Assembly (NCBI GenBank): GCA_000310025.1
Contig: FN649749.1
Span: 2,938,473-3,002,472, forward strand
Direction of reading: 5' to 3'
Length of the DNA stretch: 64,000 nucleotides
Source: Ectocarpus siliculosus
Taxonomy: Eukaryota > Sar > Phaeophyceae > Ectocarpales > Ectocarpaceae
The notes under the pieces are model-generated. The model was not told the origin of the DNA and did no database searches. It was given only the letters and a program-made list of their open reading frames with translations. Every line of letters begins with the position of its first letter. Position 1 is the first letter of the stretch. This document shows, in pieces, positions 1-27,622 of this stretch. The position numbers were made by a program, and so were the translations under genes.

Positions 1-469
1 TCGAAGCAGGCCTGAGCAGAGCGGTGCCAACGGAATGGTGTAGTAGAATGGCCAGCATGGGGACCGTAGCGCCATGATTTAGCTGTGCGAAAAACACGGC
101 TATACACAAACGATGAACGAGGAACCGACTGTGTTACAACAGTTGAAAAATTGCTAGGCTCCAAGGCGGAAAAAACTTCAAACTTTTTCTTGCGCCCAGC
201 GACCGAATTATCAAAAAAAGATGGTGCCATCCGTTCCCGTGTCTGATGGAAGGACACTACTGCGGTGCCGATATCGCTGTCCACACGGCAGTCATCCACA
301 AAAACATCATTGTTGCACGTGTAGAAAGGACACGTATACCAATCCACACGGTCGGTGGATCGAGGTATCCTCTGGTAGCTGCATGTATATCTACCACCAA
401 CAAGAGGAGTCGACATTCTTTCTTGTGCCAGAAGCACCCAGCTGCTGGTGCGGGGATCCCTCCCTGTGT

Positions 470-721
470 TCATGGTCTGGGTAGAGAGCCAGGGCTAGGC
501 TTTGCATCCGCCTGCCCCGTCGGGTTCATGCAACCCCACCCTACAGTTGCCATGACGTGGCGCTGCGCGGTGCTCAACACGTCCACGATTTCAGGCACCT
601 CCTTAGGCGTCCCGCGCACTCTCTTCTTCCCGTGCGTCTGCACCCCTAGCATTTGCTGCGACGTCGAGTGCACAAAGAGCGCGCCCTCATCTATAGCTCG
701 CAATTCCCACCGGTGACCCAC
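470..721 (-). other. Unassigned open segment, coding-like
   Basis: An open frame of 83 codons just downstream of the last visible thioredoxin reductase exon. Its composition looks protein-like (KKRVRGTPKEVPEIVDVL, then TAQRHVMATVGWGCM), but it does not match the expected next part of TrxR, the dimer-interface domain. It could be a fragment of a transposon gene, a small exon of another gene, or chance. I do not recognise it. Confidence 0.2.
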
Positions 722-790
722 ATGCTATCGTCATGAACGTACATCCCTCGACGACGATTCAACACAAGCGCGTAGTCCTGCAAGTCTCAC

Positions 791-6008
<5,218 letters not shown>

Positions 6009-8698
6009 CTAGGGGAGTCCGGCAAGAGGGCGAGGAGGGGTGGGGGGGTGGGGGGGTGGGGGGGCGTACTCTTATGTTTTGCATGCCTTAGCGGTTAGAC
6101 CATTGACTACGCGTCCTCGAGAGGACGGAGCACTGCTGTTCCCACAGGACCGATCACCGATGGCCAATCGTTCCTTGAGGGGAGGGGGGGGTATAATCTT
6201 CGAACAACAAACCTTGGCAGTCCCGCACAAAAACAAGGGGGGAGGGCACCGGGTTTTTGCCCAACAGGGTTGTCGATGTTTTTGTACCGAGTGGGAAGAA
6301 GAGAATGAGGGGGAACAAAGGATATCAGAACAGAGCCGGTAACCATAAGACTAAGGGAAACTTTCGAAATTTCGAAATGGACCTTTCGTCGGTGGGGGAA
6401 CGAACGAGGGACAATTGTGAGTTGCTGCAACTACGCGAAGGTAGGGGGGGGCTCCGCAATAGCGGCACGTTATCGACAGTGGGGGGTGTGCCACCACGGC
6501 CTGCAGTTATCTGCCGTCGGGAGAAGCTAACCAAGTCTGATCGTCTGATGCGGACACGGGGGTGCATATGGACGTCGCAATCCACTTGGACACTGCCTGG
6601 TCAACACTTGACACAACAGTTGACATCGATCCTCCCATTGTGGAAAAGGAGTGCTGGCCTCGAGGTTGGGCCAAGGGACAGGTTTCCAAGCAAGTGGGCA
6701 AACAAGAAGGCGGGTCGAGGGCCCCAACCTGGCCTTGTGTTGCTGTGGCTGCCACGGGATACATAGGGATGCCCACAGACTGTACTATGAACGCCGCCAG
6801 TTTTCGCGAACGGGTGCTCGAGACTGAAACTCAACCAACAACCAGGCTTTGAATCACACGCGTGGACCGCGGCCTTTTTTTTCCCTTTCCCCAAATCTGA
6901 TCAACATTTTTTTCGAGGCAGGCCCAAACCGGCCACGTGTGGCCACCAGAACGCACGCTGTCATGAACAAACACGTGGGAGTTGCTGTAACGATCGCTCC
7001 TTCGCCCATTGCTATTGCTCGCGCTTGACCGATGATGCGGACTACATATCTCGGCCTGAAATGGCCGGTCCCTCAAGAAATAGAGTTATGTAGGCTTGAC
7101 GCCGTGTTCGCCGTTTTTTGTCGTTTTCTCACGCATTGCCGAAGCTGAACGTCTTTTGTCGCCAACAGCAGTAGTAGTCTGCTGTTGCGCAGCGAATAGG
7201 AGCACTGCTGTTCGTACCCAACATCACGATATTCTCCCGCCGAACCTGAAAGATCTACGCAATCTCCGCACAACAACAACAACGACGACGACGACAACAA
7301 TAACAACACAACAACATCAAGAACGTAGCAGTCGCGTATCACCCTCTCTCGAACAATAGACTGGGGCCCACAACAGTATAGTAACTCCTGTGCCAGGTTT
7401 GCGCCGATCTGCTGTTACCGTGCCACGAAAGGCGGGCTCTTCTAGAACGCGTTGGCCGGGACGATTCAGCAGGAACTACAGCGGTGCTGGTTGTGTTGCT
7501 GCTGTGTTGTGTCAGACGGAAAAAACTGCAGGATAAGTACATCTGCATATGAAAGAGATTGATACTGGCAGCAGCAGCAGTAGCAGCGGTAGCAGCAGCA
7601 GCAGCGGTAGCAGCAGCCCTAGACTACGAAAACGGACGCTGCCACTATGAACAAGCTGTGCTCCGTCAGCTTGGTGTGAGTGCATGCGATTGGTCCTGTG
7701 TCCCTATCGCCGTGTGTGTCTCGAGAATGTTTCAAATTGCAAATATTGAAAAGTTATTGGTTGTGGTCACAAATGTAAGCTCCCTCTTTCGCTGTTGGTT
7801 TTCCACTTGCGTGCTGATGGTAAGCACCAATGCATATCTGTTGATTGTACTCTTGCTGCAGCTACTGTTGTAGATACGCCCCTTTTTCGCCTGTGCTCTG
7901 CTGCGGCTTCTGATATGTACCGCTGTAAGGCACGGTTGCTCCTGGTCACATCACCCACCAACAAAGGCGGAGCTTTTTCTCTGCTTTACCCCGATCACAC
8001 AGGTCACGCATAGCGAAGAGCAGAGAGCGTGTGGCGGGCACCACCCCCATCGACCTGCCTATAGGCCACAGCTCACCACCTTACCACACGTATGTAAGAC
8101 GGCAGTGCGTAGGGATCCTTGGCACCGTCGAAGGGAGAGAACTCCAGAGAGATGCAGCAGATGCAAATCGAAATGCGAGCACACACAGCAAGTCTGCTGT
8201 CCTTGGAGAACAAAAAAAGGGCGGCTGTTGCCTCTCCTCGGTATGCATTTCCCGCCCTCTGTCTCTCTCTATCTCACCTTCGTTAGCTGTCATGGCTTCT
8301 GCTAGGGTGGTGTCTTCGGATGCCAAGGCGCTAGCTCTGCTTAGCCCCTCTATCAGTGCTGCTGTTGCTGTGTTGGTTGGGGGTGGTCATTCCGCACGTC
8401 CTTCTATCGACGCCATGATCGTTCACGTACGTCCTGAGTCAAAAAGCCTTCGATGTTTTTTCGGGGCTGTGTAAGCCAACTCCATCAACCCCAACACAAA
8501 AGGGACAAGGGAGGATAGCCACCGCCGTCCGCTTGTTGGCACAAGCCGTGGGGCGGACACTAGCTAGAGACTACGAGGCCGTAGCACGCACGTGAGGTGC
8601 TAGGATCCCGCAGGACTTGGGCGGGAGAAAGGAGAAGGAGGAAGGAAGAGAGCGAGAGACAACACCGGACCTCCGAAGCCGTAATTTGAGCCATCATC
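6009..8698. other. Region between divergent TrxR and WDR5 genes
   Basis: Holds the unidentified first exon(s) and 5' region of the minus-strand thioredoxin reductase and the 5' region of the plus-strand WDR5 gene. I see one dispersed repeat, GCACTGCTGT motifs at 6130 and 7202, an AAC/ACG triplet tract near 7270-7315 and a GCA-rich tract near 7567-7618. No exon could be assigned with confidence, so the TrxR start and any targeting peptide remain unknown. Confidence 0.6.
6080..6180 (+). repeat. Dispersed repeat element, copy 2 (tRNA-like D-arm segment)
   Basis: Reads GCATGCCTTAGCGGTTAGAC, then CATTGACTACGCGTCCTCGA, GAGGACGGAG, CACTGCTGTTCCC and a GATCACCGATGGCC segment. AGCGGTTAGAC resembles a tRNA D arm/A box, so a SINE-like origin is possible but unproven. 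It is inverted relative to copy 1. Confidence 0.65.
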
Positions 8699-18185
<9,487 letters not shown>

Positions 18186-19940
18186 GCGGAGGGTTCCGAA
18201 GTGGTGCAGGGCTGCAGCTGGTGACGGTTGGTTGCGGCTTGTCGCGGAGGGCAACGTTTTCCTCTCTTTTTTTTTGTCAGGGATTGGCTTCGGACTGCTG
18301 CTTTTGCTATTACTGCTGTTGTCTGGCCTTGTGTGCGAGAAAGCGGCGTGTATGCATTGCATCTTTAGATTGAAGAGGCCTGACCACCGGGCTAGCACCA
18401 CTGGTCCACTGCTGTTGTTGGGACATGATTGAATGAGCAACCTTTTTCTGCACTCCAACGGCATCGCGTTCTATTCGTTTTTGTTCTCGTTCGACGTACC
18501 AGTCAACGTGGATGCGTGAGACACGATACGTTGGGTGTAGACGGCACAATGAGGAAATGGAAATCGGGGAGGGCTACTCACTGGATGAAGGGGGGGGGCG
18601 GCGACGTTGGGAGAAAATATAGGTACTGTTTTCATTCACGTCGCCCTCCCCCCCCCTCCCCTCCTTCGCTCTGTCACTTGGCTTTAAAGCGGTGACTAAC
18701 TCGTCGTTCGTGGGGATTTAGTTGCTGACTCCAAACAAACGCAATCAATCGGTGGTATCCTAAGTCTTGACAGTTGTTTTTAGTTTGTCGGGAAACGTTG
18801 CAGAATTTTTGCGGCCCGCCCGGGCGAGACGGGGGCCGGATTAGTGTAGCAAGATAGGTTTGACAGGTTTGTATTCTGCAGAAAGGCGCGTAACTTTCGA
18901 GTGCCTGCATGTTTCTGCTCGCCAGTTGGTACATGTCCGTCTTGTTGTGTGAAGCTTGAGTTCGTACGCATAGGGTAGGGTTTTGAATACCGAACCGCTC
19001 TTTGGTGTTTGTGGGTGTGTTCATTTGCGGCTGTTCGTATGGGGTGGGACAGCTCAACATTGGGTACAGGGGTCGTTTTCTCTTCGTTTTCTTGTTTCTT
19101 TTTTCAAGGGCTGACAGATTGAGGCGAGTTCGGTCGGCGCTTTGTGATTCGTGCTTTGGCTCAAACGGGCAACCAAGACGCCCTTGTCTTCTCTTAGAGT
19201 CGCTCTCTCGTATTGTCAAAGCGGCGTTCAACGCGTTCGCATGGTATTTATGCTTTGGATCCTTTGTGATTTTCGTTGGTGGTGTCGTTGACTGCGAGCA
19301 AACAACGCAGTAAATCAGAAACTTTATTTTGTAATCTAACTCACCGAATGGACCTGGGTATATGCTCACCACCGCCATCTTTTATACCCCGACCCCCTCA
19401 AAAAGAATCAACGGACACACAGATCGGACTGGCAAGCATCGCGGCGTGTGTTGTCGCATGTGCAACTTGTGTCGAGATGCTTTCCACCCGTGCAATGTCG
19501 AAATCACATCGGACACGTACCAGGTACCTCGCAGCATCCCCCTTCGCCAAGTCATGACGAAGACAAGACCAGTACATCGTGCACTGGGAAAACGCAGCAA
19601 AGCAGCCCTACATGAAAGTGTGCAGGTGCCCGTGACAAAAAAAAGTCCAACCTTGGATCAGAAACAAGACTGGGTGTGCTGGTTCGGATGCCGCTGGTGG
19701 TGTGCGTTGACAGCATCGGTCAAGGCTGGCATGCCGCCAAGAATGGCGTCCTCAGAGAAGGAAGGGAGGGAGGAAAGGACCCGTACCCTCAAGAATCCCA
19801 GACATCCGGGAGAGGCCGGGATGTTGGACAACGACAAACTGCGATATCCACACGTATTTGACTTGCACAATACTTGACGCGGGCAAAATTCCTCAAGCGG
19901 TGGTTCCTCTCAAGAAAATCTCGGACATCGTCTCTGCTGC

Positions 19941-20001
<61 letters not shown>

Positions 20002-20131
20002 GCCAGCCAATCAGACGACTACACCTTTCGCCACTCCTTCGCACATGGCCATCAGAACCGACCAAAAGAAAACACAACGGTTTTTACAGCACACTAGGCA
20101 CAACACAGACAGCAGCAATGAACGACTCTCG
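18186..20131. other. Convergent intergenic region, WDR5 and EMC3 3' ends
   Basis: Contains the 3' untranslated regions of two converging genes. No exon was recognised. A long minus-strand open frame at 18674-19378 has no recognisable domain and is not called. A CT tract lies at 19946-19998. Confidence 0.6.
19946..19998. repeat. (CT)n microsatellite
   Basis: About 26 CT units, 130 bp beyond the EMC3 stop codon. Confidence 0.95.
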
Positions 20132-23100
20132 TTAGTCGCTTCGTTTTCCGCTGGGTCGCTTCTTTCCGCCGCTGCCCTTGGGAGTCTTCTGCGCCGCCCG
20201 CCCTCCGTCGTTCGCCCCAAACATAGCCGCGCTGTCGTCGTGCATCCCCGCTAAGTCGTACACCGATGTCGTGGGGTACTGTTCGTGGATAGGTGCGTCG
20301 ACCACAGACGAAACATCATGAACGAAGGACGGGGAGGACAAAGGCCGTGCAGATAGAGCGAGCGGATGCAGGGGTGAAGAACACGCACGTTGTCAGTCAT
20401 CATAGAAGCCGTGCCCTGAACGCATTCGTACCGTAGACCGCGCACGTTTATCTAAGAACGGGGTGTATCGATCAGCTGGTGATAAAAAGGGGTACCTTTG
20501 TGTAACTGGGTTATTTACCTAATACATTTAAGAACGTTGGTATGGAGAATGAGGTACTGGAATGTCAGCCCAAGCGACAGAACGAAGATAGTAACGGTTG
20601 ACTTGACGTATAGCGACCACAAAGGTTGACTGCGCGTGTGGAAGAAACAAGAAACAATGGTTGAGTGGACGTATGGCAACCACATAAAGTTGACTGGACG
20701 TACGAAGACAGACAGCAACGGTTGACAGGACGCGTTCGGAGCGAGGGACGAAGCTACGACAACATACATCCAATACAGGTTCTCTTTCGTTTCGATTCCG
20801 TTTTCTAACTCTTCCTCCTTTTCTTGACACGTGCTATCCTCATCTCCAGGGGGACGGAAAGCACCGCACCGCGCTCGGAGACTCGGTTCACAAACCGCCG
20901 CCCTCACATGCACCCAACCATGTCAACTTCTGTTTGGCGGAATGTGTGTACCAGTGCACTATCAGGAAGGTGCCTGGTGCACTCAACACATAATTACGAT
21001 TCCCAACTTTCTCGACCAGCGCTTGCGCGCTTAAGAATTGAGTTTCGCGAACTCAGCACATTCCATCGTTAACCGACCTAAACAAACCTCGAAGGAATAT
21101 CTCACCTGCAGTGCAGAGAATTCACATACATACGCGCGATGAACGATTATACACAAAATATAACTCGGCATAAAGGCGCGTAACCAGCGAGCAGCGAGAG
21201 ACGCGTAAGGGCAAACGATTGGTGGTCACCTTGCTTCCCAGAAGTCTCTTTTCCACGTCGTTCAGCAACCACTCGTGCGGAGCCAGATCCAAGCTGTCCG
21301 CCTTTGCTCCAGAGAAGAGCACATTTTTTTTATTTTCGTGCGCATGCCCACAGTTGATCGCGGCAAACAAACAACGACGAAAACACGAACAAGAGACGAG
21401 AGATTAACCAAACACACGAATAAAAAAGCACCTGTTCCACGCAGCGGAGGTAGACGACAGCAAGAAGTGGACTACAATAACTATAGTATGTGCATCGCTT
21501 TCCGCGGATGGCAAAAAAAAAGGTGTTCGGCAGTGTACACTTGCCAAAAAAGAAACAATGATGTCCGTTTCCCAACGAATGCCGTGGACGCAAGTGAGTG
21601 AACCTTCCGCCACAATACCCCACGTTGGGAGTTTGATCGAAAAACGTGCCAACGTGTGCACAACGTGTGGCGTACACGTCACATACGATACGTGATACTG
21701 TACTATACCATGTCGTATGAGGCAGCCGGGCACACGTCCGTACCGATTACTGGCAGAGACAGTCTAGTACCTAAACAGGCGCAGGGCGCGCATCCGATCG
21801 TACACTCATTCGACTTCCAAGATAAAATACTTGTATGCCGTATTTTGGATACTGTATTTCTCGCACAGAGTTGGTGCAGATAGAGGAACGATCACGCAAG
21901 GTATGGCCTTGTCTTCACGTATGATACGTTTTCCTGTCGCTACCCTTGTGTACATTTCAGATTTACGCACGAAGGAGGCACGCATTCTTCAACACCTCGA
22001 CGATTGCCATGGCAAGGCTTCAAACCTACTTCTTCGCATGGTGCGTTGAAAAAAGCAAGCACCTCTTTGGGTAGTTGGCTATTGTACTGATCACGGAAGG
22101 CGTCCGAGCCATTCGGACCAGTACGGATATCAGAAGGCAGTCAGCGGGGACCGGAACGGTGTTTCATGTTTTAAGACCAGAACAAAAACAACAACACTTT
22201 CCGTTGTGGCAGTCAAATTCCAAAGCTCCGCACGACAAAGCGTATCAAGCACTTCTAACTTACCTCCGAGGCATAGACTTTCTTGGTGTCGAAACCCATG
22301 GACGCCGCGCCCACCCCCAGCTGAGACTGGATAACTTTCGCCTGTGGAGCAAGATGAGGGCATGAGGATGATAAAGCCCCCGAAGGAGCGGAAACCAGGA
22401 GACATAAGAGGCGCTCACGTTTCGGCGATTGTCACAAAGTGTTGACACAAACACGGTGTCTTCCGCGCTGGCATGCACTCGAAAAGCTACCTAACATCAC
22501 CAACAAGCTCGCCAGGCTCTCTTACTAAAGACGAGAGCAATCTTTCACGGTACCCTTGTCATGAACAGGGGTACCGGCAAATGGGATGGGTGATCGCTTC
22601 GTATCCTTGCCGCCGGCGAGCCACAAGGGTAAGGATCGACATGCCCCATGGACGCAGACTATAGGAAAGTGCCGCAGAAGGAAGGCGGAGACAAAACTCC
22701 TGCGCGGTGTTCTTCCTCTGTGAACCCGGCTGTGGTGGCGAGTCCAGAAGTGAACCGCAAGGTGAAAGTAAGGATCGATGTCCGCACTATATGGGATGAC
22801 AATAAAGAGAGTCAAAACCAGTCAGTCAGTGCAAAAGTCCGCCCCTCCGCAACCCCAAAAACGAGACATAAATCTCTGCGATACTTCCGTGGTGCTATGC
22901 CATTGAAAGTCAAGTAACCTCTTGTTGACGATGACGCAAACCAAGCAAGTTCCCAGTCACTGCGGTGTCATCGTCAACAAACCGCTGCCATTGCACCACT
23001 ACTTCTATTTCCTGCGATACATGTAGTCATCACATCCACATTCTGATTTGGGTAAGGCCGATGGTCTTTTACGAGATCTCTTGAGCCTCACGGACATATC

Positions 23101-26100
23101 TTTCACAAGAGCAAGGCCCCGTGTTGAGCTACAGTAGCTCTCACCTCGTGCTGAACAGGGGTCTCCCGAAGGAAGAGGTTGATGACAGACTTAAGGCCGA
23201 ACATCACGAGGAAGTACCACGACGTCGACGACACGTAGCTGGCGTCCAGCGTGCTCAGCTGCACCCCTCGCTGGAGCATCACCTGACAAATGCAAATTAC
23301 AGCCAGCACACAGCATCCCAACCAGCGATGGCGACGACGGGAGCAAATGCCCGAGACTTATGTGTCCCGGCAGAGACTAGGTTCGTATGGTCGACCACTG
23401 TATCGAATCCATGCTCTTTGGACAAGGAGCCAGACTGCCCACCAATCCATGCTCTCGACCTCTGCCTCGCGTTTTTGCGACAACGTCCAACCACTGTCAA
23501 GCCAAAAGACAGATAGTGCCCGCAAAAAAAACGTTCAAGCATATTCCAAACTATGAATAGAGAAAACACAAACGAAAATAAATCAGTGAAAGCGGCTGGT
23601 CAGCGGGGGCGCATCTCGAACAACCCCCTGGCCAGACCCTTGGACACATCGATAAGGGAGGGCGTGGTCAAGTCCTGACGACGCACACGAAAGCCAGCAC
23701 AAAATAACAACCAAACTGACTCCCAAAATCCCAGGCACAAACCATCCAAACGTCCCTTGAAGCGATAGGCAGCGAGGACGAAGTTCTTGCGAGCCCGCCG
23801 GGCCAACACACGAACGTGTGGGCGGGCAGCAGACAACCAAAAAGACTCCTAAGCACCGATAAACAGCCCGAAGATAAAAAACAGTATTACCTTGAAACGG
23901 TTGGTTAACGGGAACGGAACTCTGACGAGCACGAATCCCTCGAAGAAGTACGAGGTGAAAGCCATCATGAACATGTTCGTGCCCACGAACCCCATCTGCT
24001 CACGGCATCCGCAAGAAAACGCCGCAAGGATGTTATCAACGACGACATTGAAAATGCACACCCAGAGGAACAGCAAGCAAAGAGCAGCTAAATAGAGACG
24101 TGAGAAGAAACGCACAGACAACATGTGTTGGTGCTTATTTGTCAGTCGACAAGCACACAGAAAATACTCAGAATGACGCCCGTCCGTCGATGGCAACACA
24201 GCCGGAAACATGTAGAAGCGAGGGAAGGAATGTGGCCGGAAACGGGGTGGTGGAAGAAGGGGTGCGCCTCAACAAACTAGCAGCGGCAGATCCACTATGA
24301 ATAGTGTGTGGACGGCGGGGAGGGTGGGGCGAGCGGGCCCTTGGATAAAACTAAATGAATGTCGTGAAATTAAAAATGAAACCTTCTTTGACCAGGGCCG
24401 CGAGGCTGGGAACGTCTTCCAACAGACGGTAACGATGCAAACCTACTACTTGTTATATAGGAACCGCACCGGACGTTGTGCCCCAAGCTACCGCCGCTGT
24501 TGAAATATTTATCGGGCACTGTGCCGTAGCAACCGTTATCGTTCCATCTATCAACTGTTGGAGTTTCTTCGTAGGCTGTACACCAGTTCGTAACGGGTCA
24601 TTCAGGGCACGCGGCACATGACCGATCACGCCATGTAATGAGGACGCAATTGACCGGTGAGGATTTTGCTCTCAAAGTAAGGACCAAGGAAGCCCGCTGC
24701 AGCACCACCACCACAAGTCTACACGTTGCCGAGAACAAGCCGAGCAAAGGCTATAAAGGGTTGATGGTAGAGGCAGCGTTCGCACCTGGCTCTTCATGGG
24801 CCCCATCATTTTGTCGGGGTTTGCCATGGGGTTGGCCTGTCCCGGGAGGTCCTCCTGCCGCAGCAGCCCCCCTTCCTTAGCCGTGAAGTAGCCCTTTCGC
24901 CGCGAGAAAGCCTCCCTGCAGATAAAACGCCCATTGCCCCTCAGCCGCTTCGCCCTCGTCAGGGTTTGCCTGCGATAGAAGGACGGCATGGCCGCAGCAG
25001 GGTGCTCAAGAGTAAACTACACAGCAGAGAGAGGGAGAAACCATCCGGGACCCGCAACAAAAATGTGGGCTTGGGCTCACGTTGAGTGCAGTGACGACTT
25101 TGTCGGGCGCGCGCAAGGTGGAACCGAAGCAACAGCATTTTCCGGGCCACCAACGCCCCGCGACCGATACACGTAGGACATCGGAAAAAGCCTTTCTAAT
25201 TCCTTCTTCCCCTCGCTGCCTCGGCAAGGCTTTTGCTTACGCATGGCCCATAGCGAGGGGGGGGGGGTCTTTCTAGCGAGCATGGCTAGACTCACCCTCA
25301 AGGGACTGATACCTTCTTGCTGCGGTGCACCCGCCGCGAGGCGTGCGTAGTGGTAGAGTTGGGTCGGCACTGGTGCGTCAGGTACAAAAGTGCGGATGCG
25401 CGGGCCTCGTGGCCGTCGGTGTAGACAGCAATGTCCATCTCAGTTTTGTGCGCGGAGGCAGATGCCATCAGAAAGGTGGACGGGCACTATGTACACGGCC
25501 CTAGGTTAGCTAGACTGTCTCAGTTAACCTGGCTTCGCCATCAAAGGGGAGGAGGGAACAGGTGGTGACGAGCTGAGTGGGCCGGTTGACCCTTCGGCGC
25601 GAGAATTTTCAGACAAAGAACCCTAAGTGCAACGGGGGACAAAGCGAGGAACCGACTGGGTAGGACAGCAACGAGAGCGTGTACGGACGGAGCGGGTCGA
25701 GTTTGGTCGTGCTAAGACTGGCCGCAGCGACACCGGAGCACACGGGACGACATCGAACCGTGACGCACGGACGAACATTTTGTGTTGTCAAATATTTTCC
25801 GTTTTTTTCCTGAACATCGGTGTTGAGTGTGTGTGATGACGTCACTGGTTTGGTAGAGAGACGCGGCAGAGATGGCGCGGATACCCCGGGTGCCTTTATT
25901 GTGTACCTGCATCGTGGAAGACCCCTTCAATGTGGAACGATTCCTCGTCAGTGTCGATTATTTACACTGCTGTGTCCAACACAGAGATGACCGGGGGTAG
26001 ATTCGGTGATTGTCAATTTCAATTATGGCTTTGGTTGGTTGTTCTTTTTCACTGTATGTCCACGGACGCATTCTGACAGCACTCCAGACAGCAGCTGCGC

Positions 26101-27314
26101 GCCCCGAACTTGTACCATGCCTACCATGGTGTTTTTGTACAGGCAGCACTCCAGACAGCTGTACGCTGTAGTCGACAAACATTCATTTTGGTAAAGTGTG
26201 GGACAGGGGGGGGATGATGCTGCTGTAGTCGAATGTAGTGTGTGGACGGGTAGTTCAGCTTTTGGGCACGCAAACGTGCTGCAGGGATGCAGGTGTATTT
26301 GTACCTCTTCGGGCTTGTGTACCCTTTTCTTGCTAGTTTGCGTGTTGTTTACATCTTCTGATGGCTCTACTGTAGCATTTTTGTGACCACGGACCGCGTC
26401 TTTGCTAGATTTTGAGATTAGCAACTGACACGAGTTTAATGTGAAGACAACAACAACAACAACAACAACAAAGCAGGCGGCCCTGCATAGTGTCAAGACC
26501 TTGGGCTAGGCGTTTCGGTAGGGCTGTCAAGCTGATGGTCTCTTCTTAGTCGTAGACGAGTACAAGCTGTTGGGTTGTTTAAGTCTCTTTGGGTACGACT
26601 GCAGTGCACCACACCATCGGTTGGATAGCTACTGTACTGTGCCAGGTGGACGGGTTCTCAAGGTGGACCTCAAGAGTAAAACATACATCGAACCGCCGAC
26701 GAATTGCCGTGTTTGCGGTTGAAACGTTGAACCGCAACTCGAGCAGTCTATGCATACCTACAGCAGTAGCGGGGGGGCTAGCGCGTACGAGTGAGGAGGC
26801 AAACGTTGCTGTTGGTTCTCGTCGATATAGCTCTCTCTTGAACTACAAGCCACGCTTTGTGGATACATTGTAGCCCTGGACGTGTGTGCGGGCGCGACAG
26901 GACATGAGGGCGGGCAGAACCATTGCTGTGCTAACGATATCGATACAATGTAGTCTGTCAGCAAAACGGCCTTTGTCGCATCGTTCTTTACAGCGGCGCG
27001 ATCTGTTCGCGAAGACGGGGCAGAGGGCATCTGGGATTCGAGCAGCAATTCAAAGGAAGAACAAAACTGCAGCTACGACCCAGCGCGAAATATTGCTGTC
27101 CACAAACCCTCGTACCCGTACAATACTTCGGGGCTGCTTGCTGGAAGGAACTAACTCACTTGTAGCTGAGCTCTTCCTTGTCCAGAGGCTTGTCCGCCTT
27201 GAGAAGAGCCGTGATGTTGTGTCGCAAAACTCCCACCAGGATCACCATGAGCATCAGCGGAAATACGACCCAGTCCCGGATGGCCGGGTCGAGAACTAGG
27301 TGCTCGCCTCCCAT
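20132..27314 (-). CDS. EMC3: ER membrane protein complex subunit 3 (EMC3/TMEM111)
   Basis: Oxa1/YidC-superfamily core of the EMC insertase, which inserts tail-anchored and multi-pass proteins in the ER. Exons in transcript order: 27314-27160, 24969-24786, 23995-23891, 23282-23145, 22341-22264, 21301-21230, 20278-20132; all phases agree, giving 292 residues (human 261). Start [22 protein letters not shown]1 runs about residues 15-30 and is followed by Arg31-His32, the same position as the groove arginine of human EMC3. The central region has [18 protein letters not shown] and [15 protein letters not shown]2 leads into [12 protein letters not shown], and [20 protein letters not shown] precedes TM3. 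The cytosolic end has [17 protein letters not shown]. The last exon adds a Lys/Gly/Ser-rich tail longer than in animals and is the least certain part. Confidence 0.94.
26446..26472. repeat. (AAC)n microsatellite
   Basis: About nine AAC triplets inside the first EMC3 intron. Confidence 0.85.
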
Positions 27315-27622
27315 AGTGCCGGTGCTGGTGCGTGTGTGGATCGCTGTTGCACCTGCCCTAGCCAGATAGCTACACTATCCACACTGCTGTCTGCGATTCC
27401 GGAGGCGGAGGGCGATTCCAGCCAAGGCTGCCCGCAGGGGGGCTCCGTGAGTGAAGACAAGCGTACTGGTGGTTCCGTGTGCATGTTGTTGGCTGTTGTT
27501 GTGGGTTGTTGTGGGCCGCACGACACACGTTCACCCTCCTCAGCTCCTTAGTTAGGGGTTAGGGAGGACGCAAGCATTAAAGGAAGGAAGGAAGTTTGGC
27601 GCAGGGCTGTGAAGGCTCCGAC
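27315..27622. promoter_or_regulatory. Putative bidirectional promoter, EMC3 / repeat-domain gene
   Basis: Only 308 bp separate the EMC3 start codon (minus) from the start codon of the novel gene (plus). Both 5' untranslated regions and core promoters must fit here unless upstream non-coding exons exist. The stretch holds a GTTGTTGTGGGTTGTTGTGG tract and GGAAGGAAGGAAG just before the plus-strand start. No clear TATA box was seen. The promoter role is inferred from position only. Confidence 0.5.

Noticed and set aside
18674-19378. 234-codon open frame on the minus strand between WDR5 and EMC3
   Set aside because: No recognisable domain, no supporting splice structure, and it lies in the 3' flanks of two genes; length alone is not enough.
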